In this document: positions 1 to 10,546 of the stretch, in pieces | Layout: the number at the start of each line of letters is the position of its first letter | Position numbering within the stretch: position 1 is the first letter of the stretch | Origin: Chloroflexota bacterium | GTDB lineage: Bacteria > Chloroflexota > Anaerolineae > CG2-30-64-16 | DNA: 64,000 nt | NCBI GenBank assembly: GCA_026389845.1 | Contig: JAPLHB010000109.1 | Span: 62,001-126,000, forward strand | Reading direction: 5' to 3' | Notes under the pieces: model-generated | The model's database searches: none | Seen by the model: only the letters and a program-made list of their open reading frames with translations | Told to the model about the DNA's origin: nothing | Made by a program: the position numbers and the translations under genes

Positions 1-1
1 C

Positions 2-3000
2 GGCGTCGTGCGCGACTACGACGGAACGTCGCTGGCGAATGCCACCGTGGCAACCGACTGGTGGTACGATCCGGTCCACATCTCCGACTCCACTGACGCT
101 GCCGGGAGCTATGCGTTGATCGTTCCTGCCGGTACCTATCACATCAACGTTCAGAAGTACGGGCTTTTCAGCCCGCCGGCCCAGACCGTCGTCGTGCCAC
201 CCAGCCGCACCGACGTGGACTTCACCTTCTCCACGCGCTACACGATCAGCGGCACGGTGCGCGACTACGATGGCACGCCGCTCTCCGGAGTCTCGGTCCA
301 GACTTATTGGGGACCCGTTTCCGATTCCGACTACACCGGTGCCGATGGACTCTTCTCTCTCACGGTCATCTCCGGCACGTATGAGATCGCCGTGAGCAAG
401 AGCGATCTCCCCAGCCCGCCGCGGCGAACCGTCACCGTGCCGCCCAGCCAGGCCGGCGTGGACTTCACCTTCCCCACGCGTTACACGATCAGCGGCACAG
501 TGCGCGACTTCGATGGTACGCCGATGTCGAACGCCTCCGTTCACACGGACTACTACGGCCCAGTCTTCGCCTCCGATTGGACCGATACCAACGGTCTCTA
601 TTCGCTTACTGTCGTTTCCGGCACCTACACGCTGGCGGTCGAGAAGAGCGGCTACCCTGGTCCGGCCGACCGGCAGATCATAGTGCCACCCAGCCGCACC
701 GACGTAGACTTCATCTTCCCGACGCGTTACACGATCACCGGCACCGTGCGCGACTACGACGGCGTTCCCCTGCAGAATGCCCGAGTGTCCACCGACTACT
801 ACAGCCCTGTCCACACCTACGATGACACCGACGCCAACGGCCTCTACGCACTCACGGTCGTCTCAGGCACCTACACCCTGGAGGCCAGCAAGAGTGGCTA
901 TCCTGGGCCATCTACCCAGCAAGTGACCGTGCCGCCCAGCCGGACCAACGTGGATTTCACCTTCCCCGCGCGTTACACGATCACCGGCACGGTACGCTAC
1001 TACGATAGTGCACCCCTCTCCGGCGTTTCGGTCCAGGCCTACGGGGGCTCAGTTTCCGATTCTGACACGACCGGCGCCGACGGCCTCTACTCGCTCACGG
1101 TGGTTTCTGGCACCTACACGTTGGCGGCCAGCAAGAGCGGTTATGCCAGCCCGCCGCGCCAGCAAGTCACCGTGCCGCCCAGCCGCGCCGATGTGGATTT
1201 CACCTTCGTCCAACACTACACCGTGACCGGCACGGTGCGCGATTACGATGGCAAGCTGCTCTCCTGGGTCACGGTGCGCAGCAGTCCGCTGGACATCCAG
1301 GTCAATACCGATTCAAACGGCCGCTATACGATTCGCTTGCCGGGCGGGCTTTACTGCCTGAGCGTGGAGAATAGCTCCGATCGGCCGGCGCCGCCGCAAC
1401 AGCCGGTGTTCGTGCCGCCCAGTCAGGCCGACGTGGACTTCACCTATCCTCAGCGCTACACCATCCGCGGCACGGTGCGCGACGCCGACGGCACGCCGAT
1501 GCAAGGCGTTTCGGTCAACACCTACTCCGGGTCTGTTTCCGCCTACGACTATACCGGCAGCGACGGAACCTATGAGTTAATTGTTGTTGCCGGCGCGTAC
1601 CGGGTAGAGGCAGACAGGTATCCCCGCACCAGCCCCGAGGACCGATTCGTCACCGTGCCGCCCAACCAGACCGGCATTGACTTCCGCTTCCCGCCGGCCT
1701 CAGCCAGCAACAGCGCGGCCCTCGCCGCCGATCTGTCCGGGCCGGCGCAGCAATCCAATATCACCGGCATCGTGCGCGACTCCAGCGGCGCGGCGTTGGA
1801 AGGAATCGGGGTCAAGGCCAGCACCGGCAGTTGCTGGAACGAAACGACCGCGGCGACCGCGGCGACCGGCCGTTACACCCTCACCGTAAGCGCGGCCGAT
1901 ACCTACCTGGTAGAAGCGGGCGCCCAACGCCGCCTGGCGGCCGTTCCACCCGACGCGACTGGCGTGGACTTCACCCATCCGGGTCTGTTCACGATCGCCG
2001 GCGTGGTGCGCGATGCCAACGGCCAACCGGTGGCGAGCGCCGAAGTATGGACGCTGGTTGCCGGTCAAACAGTAGCCAGCTACACGAGCAGCGCCGGCCG
2101 CTACGCGCTGCGCGTGCCGCCCGGCGCTTACAAGGTCAGCGTCTACCACGCCAGCTACGTTTCTCCGTCCATGCGCACGGTTGCCGTGCCGCCCGATCAG
2201 CCCAACGTGGACTTCGCCTTCCCGATCGGTTATCGCATCCTGGGCGTCGTCCGCGACAGCAGCGGCCGGCCCGTCTCCTATGCCCAGGTGCGGATCACCG
2301 GATCGTCCGGCGCCCTCACTGACTCGACTTCCTCTTGCGGCACCTACGAATTGGTGGTTTCCGCGGGCGTCTACACCGTGACGGTGCAACACGGCAGCTA
2401 TCTCAGCCCGCCGATGCAGACTGTGACCGTGCCGCCGGAGCGCATCCTGTTGAACTTCACGCTGGGGGAGTTGCCGACGATTTCGGGCGTCGTGCGTGAC
2501 TACGACGGCAGTCCGGTGGAAGGGGCTTCCGTGAGCGCCAGCGGGGACAACGATTCCGACTACACAACCACCGACACGACCGGCACCTACCGGCTCCGCG
2601 TGCAACCGGGCGTCTACCAGGTGCAAGTCAGTAAGTCCAACTATCTCAGTCCGCCCGCGCAAACGGTGAGCGTGCCGCCCGATCGGGCCGGCGTCAACTT
2701 TACCTTCCTGCCGGTCCCGCCGCGCTATACCCTCCGCGGCGCAGTGCGCAATGGAAGCGGCCAGCCGCTCCACAACGCCACTGTCACGGCCGAAAACCTG
2801 GTCTGTGGGTCGGCAGGCGGGAGTGCACGGACCGACGCGACCGGCGCCTATACCCTTACGCTCGGCGCCGGCAGCTACGACGTGCAAGCGGAGGCCGAGG
2901 GCTACGCGGCCACGGTGATCCGCCGCGTTACTCTGCCGCCGGCCGCCGCGGGCATTGACTTCACCGTGGCCTTGCCGGTGCGCTACCCCGTGAGCGGCAT

Positions 3001-4543
3001 CGTCCGCACCAGCAGCGGCGAGGCATTGACCGACGCGTGGGTCTCGGCTTGGGGGTGCAACCGCCTGGGGGATGGTGAATACACCGCGGCCACCGGCGTC
3101 TACACGCTGACGCTCGCCGCCGGCGTCTACCAGATCGGCGCCTGGAAGACCGGCTACACCAGCCAACAACGCACCCTGACGGTCAGCGGCCCCATGACCG
3201 GCGTGAACTTCACCCTGTCGCCGGAGCCTGCCCCAGCGGCGCGGTATACGATCTACGGCTATGCCACCGACGAGCAGGGCGCGCCGCTGGAAAACGTCTA
3301 CGTGCGCACCATAAGCGGCCCCGACTACGACTCGGACTACACCGGTTCCTGCGGCCGCTATCGGCTGATCCTGGATCGTCCCGGCACGTACGTCATCCAG
3401 GCGACCGAGACCAGCTACAGCACGCCACCCACCCGCACCGTCACCTTGCCTCCCGACCGCGCCGACGTGGACTTCGTCCTTACGGCCGTGTCGGTGCCCC
3501 ATTACACGGTTGCCGGCGTCGTGCACGACGATGACGGCCAGCCGGTAGCAGGCGCTGACGTATGCGTCTACGTCTGTGATGGGAATAGCTGCTCCTGCAC
3601 CAGCGACACGCACGTCACAACCGACAGTACAGGACGCTATTCCGTCTCGGTCCCGGCGGGCAATCACCACGTTGACGCGACAAAATCGTGTTACCTCGGC
3701 GCCTCACGATCGTTCACCGTGCCGCCGAACGCGGTCGTAGACCTTACGATCCACCGGATCATCGGCCGCATCGCCGGTCGCGTGAGCGATGGCAGCGGCG
3801 CACCGATCTACGACAGCGATATCTCCGGCTCCAGTCCCGACGGCTCCGTTTCAGATTGGACCAACACCAACGGCGACTACCGGCTGTGGGTATCCGCCGA
3901 TACCTGGCGCGTGTCGGCTTCAGTACCGTATTATTGTCCCTATGTGCAGCCGGCCAGCCGATCGGTGACGGTCCCGCCAGATCAGACCGGCGTCAACTTC
4001 GTCATGCAGCCTGGCACCCCGGTGCCGACCGCGACGCCCACGCGCACGCCAACTCGCACGCTGACGCCTATCGCGTCGCTCACCCCCACCCCGACCAGGA
4101 CGCCGACGGCGACCCGCACGCCGACGAGTACGCCCACCAGAACACCCACACCCAGCAGCACGCCGACCGCGACGCCGACAGCCACCCCCATTGGCCCCTG
4201 GCTCAACTGGCGTGAGCCAGGTCGGCCGCTGCTGGTAGCCGAACGCGGGGCAAGCGTAAACGTGCTCTACGGCAACATCCCCGCGCCGGCCGTGCTTAGC
4301 GCCACGCTGATCGGCCCCGCCGTCTTCGCGGATGGCAGCCAAGTGCTCACGGCAAGCATCATAGGGGCTAGCGGCAGCTATGCCCTCAATCTAAAACCGG
4401 CTGCCGGCGCTTCGCGCGGCGCGACCTTCACGCTTCAGGTGGCCTTGGTCGGCCTGCAACTGGAGCGCGAGGGAACGATTGCCCAAGAATGGTATCTGCC
4501 GCTGCTACTGCGAAGCCCGGTGCCAGCGGGGAAGAGCCGCTGA
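2..4543 (+). CDS. Giant extracellular protein of carboxypeptidase-regulatory-like repeats (5' end outside window)
   Basis: The reading frame is open from base 2, so the true start lies to the left. About 16 repeats of roughly 80-85 residues follow one another, each opening with a [15 protein letters not shown] strand, then a [14 protein letters not shown] strand and ending in [13 protein letters not shown]. This is the pattern of the carboxypeptidase regulatory-like (transthyretin-like beta-sandwich) domain, a non-catalytic surface module. A Thr/Pro linker ([12 protein letters not shown] type, about residues 1340-1400) leads to a C-terminal beta domain that ends WYLPLLLR plus a basic tail. 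The same YLP ending occurs in three other exported proteins of the window. Probably a fibrous or adhesive surface protein; the role is inference. Repeats 2 and 5 are very similar at DNA level, suggesting recent duplication. It converges with the downstream lipoprotein gene. Confidence 0.8.
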   Translation, partial: GVVRDYDGTSLANATVATDWWYDPVHISDSTDAAGSYALIVPAGTYHINVQKYGLFSPPAQTVVVPPSRTDVDFTFSTRYTISGTVRDYDGTPLSGVSVQTYWGPVSDSDYTGADGLFSLTVISGTYEIAVSKSDLPSPPRRTVTVPPSQAGVDFTFPTRYTISGTVRDFDGTPMSNASVHTDYYGPVFASDWTDTNGLYSLTVVSGTYTLAVEKSGYPGPADRQIIVPPSRTDVDFIFPTRYTITGTVRDYDGVPLQNARVSTDYYSPVHTYDDTDANGLYALTVVSGTYTLEASKSGYPGPSTQQVTVPPSRTNVDFTFPARYTITGTVRYYDSAPLSGVSVQAYGGSVSDSDTTGADGLYSLTVVSGTYTLAASKSGYASPPRQQVTVPPSRADVDFTFVQHYTVTGTVRDYDGKLLSWVTVRSSPLDIQVNTDSNGRYTIRLPGGLYCLSVENSSDRPAPPQQPVFVPPSQADVDFTYPQRYTIRGTVRDADGTPMQGVSVNTYSGSVSAYDYTGSDGTYELIVVAGAYRVEADRYPRTSPEDRFVTVPPNQTGIDFRFPPASASNSAALAADLSGPAQQSNITGIVRDSSGAALEGIGVKASTGSCWNETTAATAATGRYTLTVSAADTYLVEAGAQRRLAAVPPDATGVDFTHPGLFTIAGVVRDANGQPVASAEVWTLVAGQTVASYTSSAGRYALRVPPGAYKVSVYHASYVSPSMRTVAVPPDQPNVDFAFPIGYRILGVVRDSSGRPVSYAQVRITGSSGALTDSTSSCGTYELVVSAGVYTVTVQHGSYLSPPMQTVTVPPERILLNFTLGELPTISGVVRDYDGSPVEGASVSASGDNDSDYTTTDTTGTYRLRVQPGVYQVQVSKSNYLSPPAQTVSVPPDRAGVNFTFLPVPPRYTLRGAVRNGSGQPLHNATVTAENLVCGSAGGSARTDATGAYTLTLGAGSYDVQAEAEGYAATVIRRVTLPPAAAGIDFTVALPVRYPVSGIVRTSSGEALTDAWVSAWGCNRLGDGEYTAATGVYTLTLAAGVYQIGAWKTGYTSQQRTLTVSGPMTGVNFTLSPEPAPAARYTIYGYATDEQGAPLENVYVRTISGPDYDSDYTGSCGRYRLILDRPGTYVIQATETSYSTPPTRTVTLPPDRADVDFVLTAVSVPHYTVAGVVHDDDGQPVAGADVCVYVCDGNSCSCTSDTHVTTDSTGRYSVSVPAGNHHVDATKSCYLGASRSFTVPPNAVVDLTIHRIIGRIAGRVSDGSGAPIYDSDISGSSPDGSVSDWTNTNGDYRLWVSADTWRVSASVPYYCPYVQPASRSVTVPPDQTGVNFVMQPGTPVPTATPTRTPTRTLTPIASLTPTPTRTPTATRTPTSTPTRTPTPSSTPTATPTATPIGPWLNWREPGRPLLVAERGASVNVLYGNIPAPAVLSATLIGPAVFADGSQVLTASIIGASGSYALNLKPAAGASRGATFTLQVALVGLQLEREGTIAQEWYLPLLLRSPVPAGKSR

Positions 4544-4557
4544 GGAATAGCGTTGCC

Positions 4558-4590
4558 AGGAGACCGGCATCTCCGAGATGCCGGTCTCCT
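4558..4590. terminator. Bidirectional hairpin between convergent genes
   Basis: Two perfect 15-base arms (left arm AGGAGACCGGCATCT) separated by CCG lie between the convergent 16-repeat protein and clostripain lipoprotein genes. A short T-run (TTTCG) follows on the plus strand. The architecture, 15 bp + 3 + 15 bp, matches about ten other palindromes of this window, several of them inside genes, so it may be a dispersed element that also acts as a terminator. Confidence 0.7.
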
Positions 4591-4616
4591 TTCGTCACCA
4601 GACGGAGACGCGCCCC

Positions 4617-7600
4617 CTACTGCCCCGGCGTCCCCACCAGGTACTCGTCGAAACTCACCGTCGTCCCCGCTTGCTCGTCGAAATCATCCACGATCACCCC
4701 GAACGCGCCGTTGCGATACTTGGCGTCCATGAAGCTACCCACCTGTCCGCCGTTGACGTAAAGCGTGTATGCGTCGTCGCGGCCCACCACCGTCAGAAGA
4801 TTGACCGCGCCCGGCTGGGTCTTGATCTGGGCTGACTCGGTCCAGTCAACGAGCGTAACGATCTCCTCCCCATCGGTGCGCTCGGCAGTGAAGAAGCCGT
4901 CGCCAGAGATGCGGAAGATGTAGAAGTCCTCGTCGTCCGTCACCCGGAAGATCAGCCCGTAGCCGTTGTCCTCCGCGCCGCTGTAGCTGGCCGCGGCCTG
5001 GAGGATGAAGGTATCGCCCAGCTTCTGGTCCAGATAGTAGTCGTATTCAGGCCCTTGATACGGCTTCAGCTCGAAGACGTATTGCCCGGCGACATAGCCG
5101 GCCTGGCCCCAATCTTCTCGCAGCGTCTCCAACCCGCTCTTGGGATCGGAGAAGGCATCGCGGAAGGTCGTCTTAGCGAATGCGGGCGGCGGCGGCCCGG
5201 CCTGCTCCTTCAACACGCCGGAGAGGAGGATGTCGAAGCTCTCCAACAGCGGCCCGAACGCGGCCTGGCTGGCCGTGTAACCGGCCTCCGGCGCAATCAG
5301 CAGAACGACGTAGGTCGTGCCGCGGGTCGGCGTGTCCGCGACAACCGAGCCGCGATAGGGCTTGCCGCCGAAGGTCAGGGTGAAGTCGCGCCGGCGGGCG
5401 GGGAACGCGCCGAGGACGAAATCCGCGGTCTGGCCGGCGAAGCGGACATCACTCGCGCCGCTCCCACCCCCGGCTAGCTCCTTGACCGTGTCGGCGATGC
5501 CCTGCGCATTGGCCGCGGCGGCATCGGTCAGCCCCGCGTAGCCCTGGCGGACGACGAAGACGAAGCTCTTGCTGGTGTCGTCGCCGAAGGTAATGGTTTC
5601 GGCAGGCACGTCCTCTTCCACCGTCCACCTGGCGGGGTAGAGCAGGGCAAAGCCGAGCACCGCACTGGTGTAGGACTTGTAGCCGGCTGCGGACGTGGCC
5701 GCCGCGTTCTCTACGAAGACCGACTCGTATTGCTCGTGACGGCCGCCGTCCAGGTCCTCGGCGATGAAGCCGACGATGTAGCTGCCCCCGGGCGCGGGGC
5801 GCCGCTCCACCGTCCACGCCTTGCCGCCGAAGGTCAGCGTGCCGCCGGGCCGGGTGAAGGCCTCCCCCGGCGCGCCGTTGACCAGCTTGCGGCCCTTTTC
5901 GAGCACGGTAAACGCGTCGCCCTCCTGCTGGGTGATCTGTCGCAGCGCGCCCAGGCCGTTCTGGCCGGTGTAGCCGAAAATCTGGCTCAACACGCCATCT
6001 TTGAAATAGAGGCGGGCGAAACGGGCCGGGCTGCCGTCGGCGAAGGTGTAGCTCCCGTCCACGGTGTAGACCGGCGTGTCGCCGTAGATGCGAGGTTCCA
6101 GCAGGGCGCGCACCGCGGTCTTGCCGTCGTTGACCAGGGTCACAACCGGCTCCCAGGTCACACGCACCGGCACCTCACCCTCGGGCCACAGCGGATAAAG
6201 CACGCCATCCATCTCCTGCGACTGCGCGGCCAGCACGTAATCCATCCCTTCGATGAGCAGGGCGTTCTCGTCCGGCAGCATCCGGCCCGCGAAGCTGTAG
6301 ACGTAGCCCAGGTTGTCGCCGCCGATGGCGGTCTGGATCGTCACCGGTTTGCCAGGGCCGGCGGTTTCGGCCGAAAGGGTGAGCGGCGCGATCTGGATCG
6401 GCTTGGCCGCCTGCCCACCGCGCATCAGGGTGCGCTTGCCGGTCGCCGGCGCCGCGGGCTGCTTCGCCGCGCCATAGTGGACGGCCAGGAAGTCATCCCA
6501 GCGGTGCTCTTTGGCGAAGCGGCTGGCGATGGTCGTGTAGTCCCAGTTGTTGCTCTGCTTGTAGATCGTCCGGTTGGGGAAGTAGAGGGCGATGCCGGTG
6601 GCGCCGGGCCGCTCCGGGCCGTGGCGCTCGACGATGACCGCCCGCTTGAGCGCGGTCAGCACCCGGTCAGCCGCCGCGCTGACCGGCGCGTCGTCGCTGT
6701 TCTTCTTCAGGAGCTTGACGAAGCTGCCCAGGTCAATATCCGGCGTCGGCGAATCGGGGTCGAAGGCGTTTTCGTAACTTTGCGCGTCGGTGCGGGCTTT
6801 CGTGACGATCTTGCGATCCAGGTCGGGCAGGGCATCGGCCAGGGTGTCCAAGGCCGCGTTCAGAGCCGGAATCGCGGCCAAGTCAATCCCCGCCAGGGTG
6901 ACGTCCACGCCGAACTCGGTGGCCGTCTTCTTGGCGTCGAGGTCGGTATCCATGTCGCTTTCTTTGAGAAGCGCGCGGCGAGAGGTGTCGTCCAGGATGC
7001 GCTCGTCCTGGCTGATGTAGCCCTGCACGATCCCTTTCGCCAGCTCCGCGCCGTCCATGGTCGGATTGGCAACCAGACGATTGAGAAAGCTGGTGTAGGC
7101 CCAGCCGAGCGACGGCTCGGTTTCCTCGGACGCGACCGCGTAGGCTGCGTGCGGGGTCATCTGCGTGTAAACTTCCAGCATCCCCATCAGACACGCGTCG
7201 AAGCCGATCAGATCCAGCTTGCCCAGGCCGGTCTTGGCCCGCGCCTGCTCCAACGCCCGGTCCAGTTCCATCAGCCAGAGGTTGTCGCCCATCTCTTCGG
7301 CCAGCGCCACCTTGTCTTTGCCGTTGCCGCCGGTGTCCTCATCGCTGAAACCGCCGGGCCAGCCGGAGCCGTGATCCGATAGGATGAGCGCGTGCTTGCG
7401 CGCGGGATAGTTGACCACGGCCCAGGTGATGAAGTCGGCCAGGGTCGCGCCGTCGGCCATGTTCAGCTCGCCCAGGTCGGCCAGTTCCGGTGAGGCGATG
7501 CGACCCAGGTCCGCGTCTTTAGTGATGTAAAACCGCTTGGTGGTGGTCCAATTGCCCATGCCGCTGAACGCGCCCTTATGGCGATCCACTTGCGCCACCA

Positions 7601-8414
7601 TATGCACCTGGTCGGTGGAGCCGACGCGCTCCATCTCGTTGAAATCCATCATCATGTCGCGTTCGAGGATGCTGTCATCGGCATCCTCGTAGAACATCAC
7701 CAGCCACTCGGCCTCGGCACGCTGGCCGGGCGGGCCAGACGGTGGGGCTGTGGCCGCCGCCGCGGGGCCGACCGGCACGCCACTGATGCGGAAGCTCGCC
7801 AGAATGGCGTTGAGCAGCGGGCCGATCGTCTTGGTGTCGGCCTGCCGCGCCTCCATCGTGATCAGATAGGTGTCGCCCTCGGCGGTGGTGACGGCGATGA
7901 ACGAGCCTTGCATCTTGGTGGCGTTGCGCGTGTAGGTGTAATCCACGCTCAGGCCGGTCAGCCCGGCCACGCGGAGCGGGGCGGAGGCGCCGGCGTAGGT
8001 CACGTCCTTGACGCCCGCCGCTTTGTTGGTTTCCTTGAGGAAGGCGATGCCAGCCTGGTTCGCCTTGTCTGCGCTTCCGCCGAAACGCTGCATCTGTACC
8101 CAAAAGGCGGTCTCGGCGTCGGTCTGGTAGAGCAGCACACCGTTTTCCGCCGCGTTCTTGGCGTCAATCTGCCAGTCGCCGGGGTAGTCTACGCTGAAGC
8201 CCAGGTCGGGGCTGGTGTAGGCGCGCTTCTGCGGCAGACTCGTCGCCTTCGGCCCCTTTGCCTCGGCCACCGGCAGCGGCGTCCGCGAGGGCGAGGGCGT
8301 CGAAGATGCGATCGGCGTGTCGGTCGGCTCGGCGGCGCTGCAGGCAGCCAACATCGGCGCCAAAAGGATCAGGATGAGGAAAAGGCTAAGAAGACGCGAG
8401 AGACGGTAAGACAT
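4617..8414 (-). CDS. Clostripain-family (peptidase C11) lipoprotein
   Basis: A lipoprotein signal ends in LAAC (Cys25), followed by a Ser/Thr/Pro stalk, so the protein should be membrane-anchored outside the cell. Residues about 65-210 form a PsbP/DUF1795-like domain (LGFSVDYPGDW). Residues about 235-650 match clostripain: the catalytic histidine lies in SDHGSGW (His348) and the nucleophile in FDACLMG (Cys408), with SEETEPSLGWAY following. A second PsbP-like segment (LGFALLYPARW) and a C-terminal concanavalin/LamG-like domain (EDNGYGLIFRV) complete its 1265 residues. Clostripains cleave after Arg; the substrate is unknown. The ATG has GAGG about 10 bases upstream. Both catalytic residues are present, so it is probably active. 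Confidence 0.87.
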   Translation of the reverse strand: MSYRLSRLLSLFLILILLAPMLAACSAAEPTDTPIASSTPSPSRTPLPVAEAKGPKATSLPQKRAYTSPDLGFSVDYPGDWQIDAKNAAENGVLLYQTDAETAFWVQMQRFGGSADKANQAGIAFLKETNKAAGVKDVTYAGASAPLRVAGLTGLSVDYTYTRNATKMQGSFIAVTTAEGDTYLITMEARQADTKTIGPLLNAILASFRISGVPVGPAAAATAPPSGPPGQRAEAEWLVMFYEDADDSILERDMMMDFNEMERVGSTDQVHMVAQVDRHKGAFSGMGNWTTTKRFYITKDADLGRIASPELADLGELNMADGATLADFITWAVVNYPARKHALILSDHGSGWPGGFSDEDTGGNGKDKVALAEEMGDNLWLMELDRALEQARAKTGLGKLDLIGFDACLMGMLEVYTQMTPHAAYAVASEETEPSLGWAYTSFLNRLVANPTMDGAELAKGIVQGYISQDERILDDTSRRALLKESDMDTDLDAKKTATEFGVDVTLAGIDLAAIPALNAALDTLADALPDLDRKIVTKARTDAQSYENAFDPDSPTPDIDLGSFVKLLKKNSDDAPVSAAADRVLTALKRAVIVERHGPERPGATGIALYFPNRTIYKQSNNWDYTTIASRFAKEHRWDDFLAVHYGAAKQPAAPATGKRTLMRGGQAAKPIQIAPLTLSAETAGPGKPVTIQTAIGGDNLGYVYSFAGRMLPDENALLIEGMDYVLAAQSQEMDGVLYPLWPEGEVPVRVTWEPVVTLVNDGKTAVRALLEPRIYGDTPVYTVDGSYTFADGSPARFARLYFKDGVLSQIFGYTGQNGLGALRQITQQEGDAFTVLEKGRKLVNGAPGEAFTRPGGTLTFGGKAWTVERRPAPGGSYIVGFIAEDLDGGRHEQYESVFVENAAATSAAGYKSYTSAVLGFALLYPARWTVEEDVPAETITFGDDTSKSFVFVVRQGYAGLTDAAAANAQGIADTVKELAGGGSGASDVRFAGQTADFVLGAFPARRRDFTLTFGGKPYRGSVVADTPTRGTTYVVLLIAPEAGYTASQAAFGPLLESFDILLSGVLKEQAGPPPPAFAKTTFRDAFSDPKSGLETLREDWGQAGYVAGQYVFELKPYQGPEYDYYLDQKLGDTFILQAAASYSGAEDNGYGLIFRVTDDEDFYIFRISGDGFFTAERTDGEEIVTLVDWTESAQIKTQPGAVNLLTVVGRDDAYTLYVNGGQVGSFMDAKYRNGAFGVIVDDFDEQAGTTVSFDEYLVGTPGQ

Positions 8415-8455
8415 GGGAAGACCTCAAACGGTTGGCGATTCAGCCATGATCTGAG

Positions 8456-8848
8456 TCACGCTGAAAGGAGCGTGCCTTCGATCAGCTTCAGTACTTCGAG
8501 GACGCTCAACGGATGGCTGGGCGAGACGGTTTTCTCGTCGCCGGTGTGGACATGATAGGGGAAGTCGGGCAACGCTGGATGGTCTCGCGTGCTATCCCAT
8601 CGTTGACGGAGTGACTGCCGGTTGCCGTCCATCCATTGATGACGGTAGTCTACCGTAACGATCTGGTCGCCCTGAAGTGCGAAGTACTCAATCGCCTCAA
8701 GGAAGTCGCCATTCATCAATCTGGCGCGAATACGGATGTAACCATCGTCCGTGTTGGCCCAAGAACGGACGACGCGGTACTCCGACACGATTGGACTTGC
8801 AAGCAAAGCGAACTCAAGCTCGCTCAAGTAGACGGCCGGATCGTTCAT
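8456..8848 (-). CDS. TumE-family (DUF6516) toxin-like protein
   Basis: The 130-residue protein has the conserved C-terminal half of the TumE/DUF6516 toxin family: YRHQWMDGN, then RWDSTRDHP, FPYHVHTGDE and SPSHPLSVLEVL. The family is found in toxin-antitoxin loci and is thought to act as a ribonuclease-like toxin. The ATG at 8848 was chosen; a GTG two codons upstream is possible. Its start overlaps the end of the upstream gene by about 35 bases and shows no clear ribosome-binding site, so translation is probably coupled, the usual way a toxin is kept below its antitoxin. Function rests on family resemblance only. Confidence 0.7.
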   Translation of the reverse strand: MNDPAVYLSELEFALLASPIVSEYRVVRSWANTDDGYIRIRARLMNGDFLEAIEYFALQGDQIVTVDYRHQWMDGNRQSLRQRWDSTRDHPALPDFPYHVHTGDEKTVSPSHPLSVLEVLKLIEGTLLSA

Positions 8849-9167
8849 AATCACCGTTGTCGCGCAGGATATTCAGACGCGCTAAGATCCGCTGCCGCAT
8901 CTTGCAGAACGCGTTCCACTCCATGAAGTCAGCCGTGTCGGCTACATCTCCGGCCATGAAACGACGGGCAAAATCATCTGAGACTTCCCCATACTGGCGT
9001 TCGAACTCCCGCAGCACGCTGTTCACCTTCGCCAGGTCAGCTTCATCGCGCGCGGTCTGCCGGTCAACGATCTTGTGCAACGCTGTATCCAGGAACGTGT
9101 CGTGAAAGCCCGCCTTATAAAGCGCCGTGAGGCGACTGAGGTCATAGAATGGCGCTGAAATAGTCAT
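8814..9167 (-). CDS. Putative antitoxin partner of the TumE-like protein
   Basis: A 117-residue acidic, mostly helical protein with the stretch SDDFARRFMAGDVADTADF followed by MEW, a pattern typical of short proteins encoded before DUF6516 toxins. The ATG at 9167 was chosen because GGAGGGG lies just upstream at ideal spacing; a more distal start 12 codons upstream lacks this. It is the first gene of a two-gene unit and overlaps the toxin-like gene, which fits an antitoxin-first arrangement. No DNA-binding motif is obvious, so how the pair is regulated is unclear. Confidence 0.55.
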   Translation of the reverse strand: MTISAPFYDLSRLTALYKAGFHDTFLDTALHKIVDRQTARDEADLAKVNSVLREFERQYGEVSDDFARRFMAGDVADTADFMEWNAFCKMRQRILARLNILRDNGDYERSGRLLERA

Positions 9168-9427
9168 ATCCCCTCCAATTTCGCAATCCGAAACCGAGAC
9201 CACCTGACCATCTTACCACAAAGCTAAACGACACGCAAAGGGCGAAATTCGGCATTCGACCGGAGTATGCCGCAAAAGTATCGGTGGCCTCGGTGTCATG
9301 CTGAGCGGTCTACTGCGGCCACCACGTTATACCACGGATACCCATCCGGCCCTGGTGAGGCTGCCCACACTTCCGCGATCTGAAAACCCCGCTTCTGGTA
9401 GGGCGGGGCTGGAGGTGAGGTCGTCGC

Positions 9428-9457
9428 TTGGGCCTTCCGCGGCAACGGTGCTAAAAT
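9428..9457 (+). promoter_or_regulatory. Probable promoter of the acyltransferase gene
   Basis: TTGGGC and TAAAAT are separated by 18 bases and lie about 25 bases before the GTG start. The rest of the 9168-9481 spacer holds no gene. It contains a solo end of the dispersed inverted repeat (TGTCATGCTGAGCGG near 9294) and a GC-rich hairpin near 9390-9410. Confidence 0.45.
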
Positions 9458-9481
9458 AACCGCCTGGAAGGAGGAAACTCT

Positions 9482-10360
9482 GTGGCCCTCGAAAACTACA
9501 CCCTCTACCGTCTGGGCAGTTGGCTGACCGCCCGGCTGCCGCGCTGGCTGGTCTACGCGGTCGCCGCGCTGCTGGCGGAGCTGAATTGCGCCTTCTCCGT
9601 CCGCTCGCGACGCGGAGTCTACGCCAACTTGAGTCACGTGTTGCCGCCAGAGATGCCCGCACGCAGACGCTGGCAGATCGTCAGGCAGGTCTTCCGCAAC
9701 TTCGCCTATTCGGTGGTGGATTTCTTCCGTATCCCGCAGATGAACACGGCCAATCTCGACCGATTCGTCACTCACGTGGTGGGCTGGGAACATCTGCAGG
9801 CGGCGATGGACTCTCGCGTCGGCGGCGTGCTCATCACCGTGCATATGGGGAGCTGGGAGCTAGGAGCGGCGTATCTGGGTTTGCGCGGCGTGCCCCTCAC
9901 GGCCGTCGCCCTGCCGCACCGCGATCCCCGGATCAACCGCATCTTCATGGACAGCCGCGAGGCGAGCGGGATAGAGGTGGTGCCGATCGGAGGGGCGATG
10001 CGCAAGCTGGGCGAGGCGCTCACCCGCGGCCGGTTCATCGCGCTCTGGTCCGACCGCGATGTGTCTGGCCGAGGCATCGCCCTACCGTTCTTCGGCCAGG
10101 CGGCGCGCATGCCCATCGGTCACGCGCTGCTGGCGTTGCAGACCGGGGCCATGATCGTGCCGGCATGCATCTACCGGCTGCCGAACGGCCAAACCGCTTT
10201 TGACATCCGGCCGCCCATCATCCCCAACCCGGCGACCGACACGATCGAGAGCCTGACGCTGGACTGTCTGGTGACGCTGGAGGAGTTCATCCGCGCCCGC
10301 CCGGAACAGTGGTCATCGTTTTATGATCTGTGGAACGAGACCGCGTTACCGGTGGCGTGA
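9482..10360 (+). CDS. LpxL/HtrB-like lysophospholipid acyltransferase
   Basis: The 292-residue protein belongs to the lipid A acyltransferase / phosphatidylinositol-mannoside acyltransferase superfamily. The catalytic HX4E motif is HMGSWE (His121, Glu126). Further family marks are ALPHRDPRINR, ALWSDRDVSGRGI and a C-terminal RPEQWSSFYDLW. Such enzymes transfer an acyl chain to a membrane glycolipid at the cytoplasmic face. Because Chloroflexota generally lack lipid A, a glycolipid acceptor is more likely, but this is inference. The GTG start follows GGAGG at good spacing. The gene stands alone; the next gene, argH, converges on it. Confidence 0.8.
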   Translation: MALENYTLYRLGSWLTARLPRWLVYAVAALLAELNCAFSVRSRRGVYANLSHVLPPEMPARRRWQIVRQVFRNFAYSVVDFFRIPQMNTANLDRFVTHVVGWEHLQAAMDSRVGGVLITVHMGSWELGAAYLGLRGVPLTAVALPHRDPRINRIFMDSREASGIEVVPIGGAMRKLGEALTRGRFIALWSDRDVSGRGIALPFFGQAARMPIGHALLALQTGAMIVPACIYRLPNGQTAFDIRPPIIPNPATDTIESLTLDCLVTLEEFIRARPEQWSSFYDLWNETALPVA

Positions 10361-10392
10361 GGGGGGATTAGTGATTGGAGATTGGAGATGGA

Positions 10393-10530
10393 TGTCACCC
10401 TGAGCGGGTCGGTCCCGTGAATTGCGCTGCGGCGTCACACCAGCGAAGGGTCTCGCGTTGCATGGAGGAGATTCTTCGCTGGTTTCACGCTGTAACGAAA
10501 GGCCCGAGGCAGACCCGCTCAAAATGACGG
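10393..10530. repeat. Dispersed inverted-repeat element, copy 1
   Basis: It begins TGTCACCCTGAGCGGGT and ends with ACCCGCTCAAAATGACG. A second nested palindrome (CAGCGAAGG...TTCGCTGG) lies inside. Three further full copies occur near 14148, 47749 and 61935. It fills the spacer between the convergent acyltransferase and argH genes. No coding capacity and no target-site duplication were seen. Confidence 0.8.
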
Positions 10531-10546
10531 TTATTCCCGATACTCT

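Noticed and set aside
1700..3670. A long open frame on the minus strand opposite the 16-repeat protein
   Set aside because: It mirrors a high-GC repetitive gene, has no recognisable domain, and its composition (Arg, Gly, His, Val rich) is typical of antisense frames. The same applies to the long frames opposite the clostripain, protease and adenine deaminase genes.
10393..10530. Insertion sequence remnant
   Set aside because: No coding capacity for a transposase and no target duplication; the four copies are better described as a nested inverted-repeat element.
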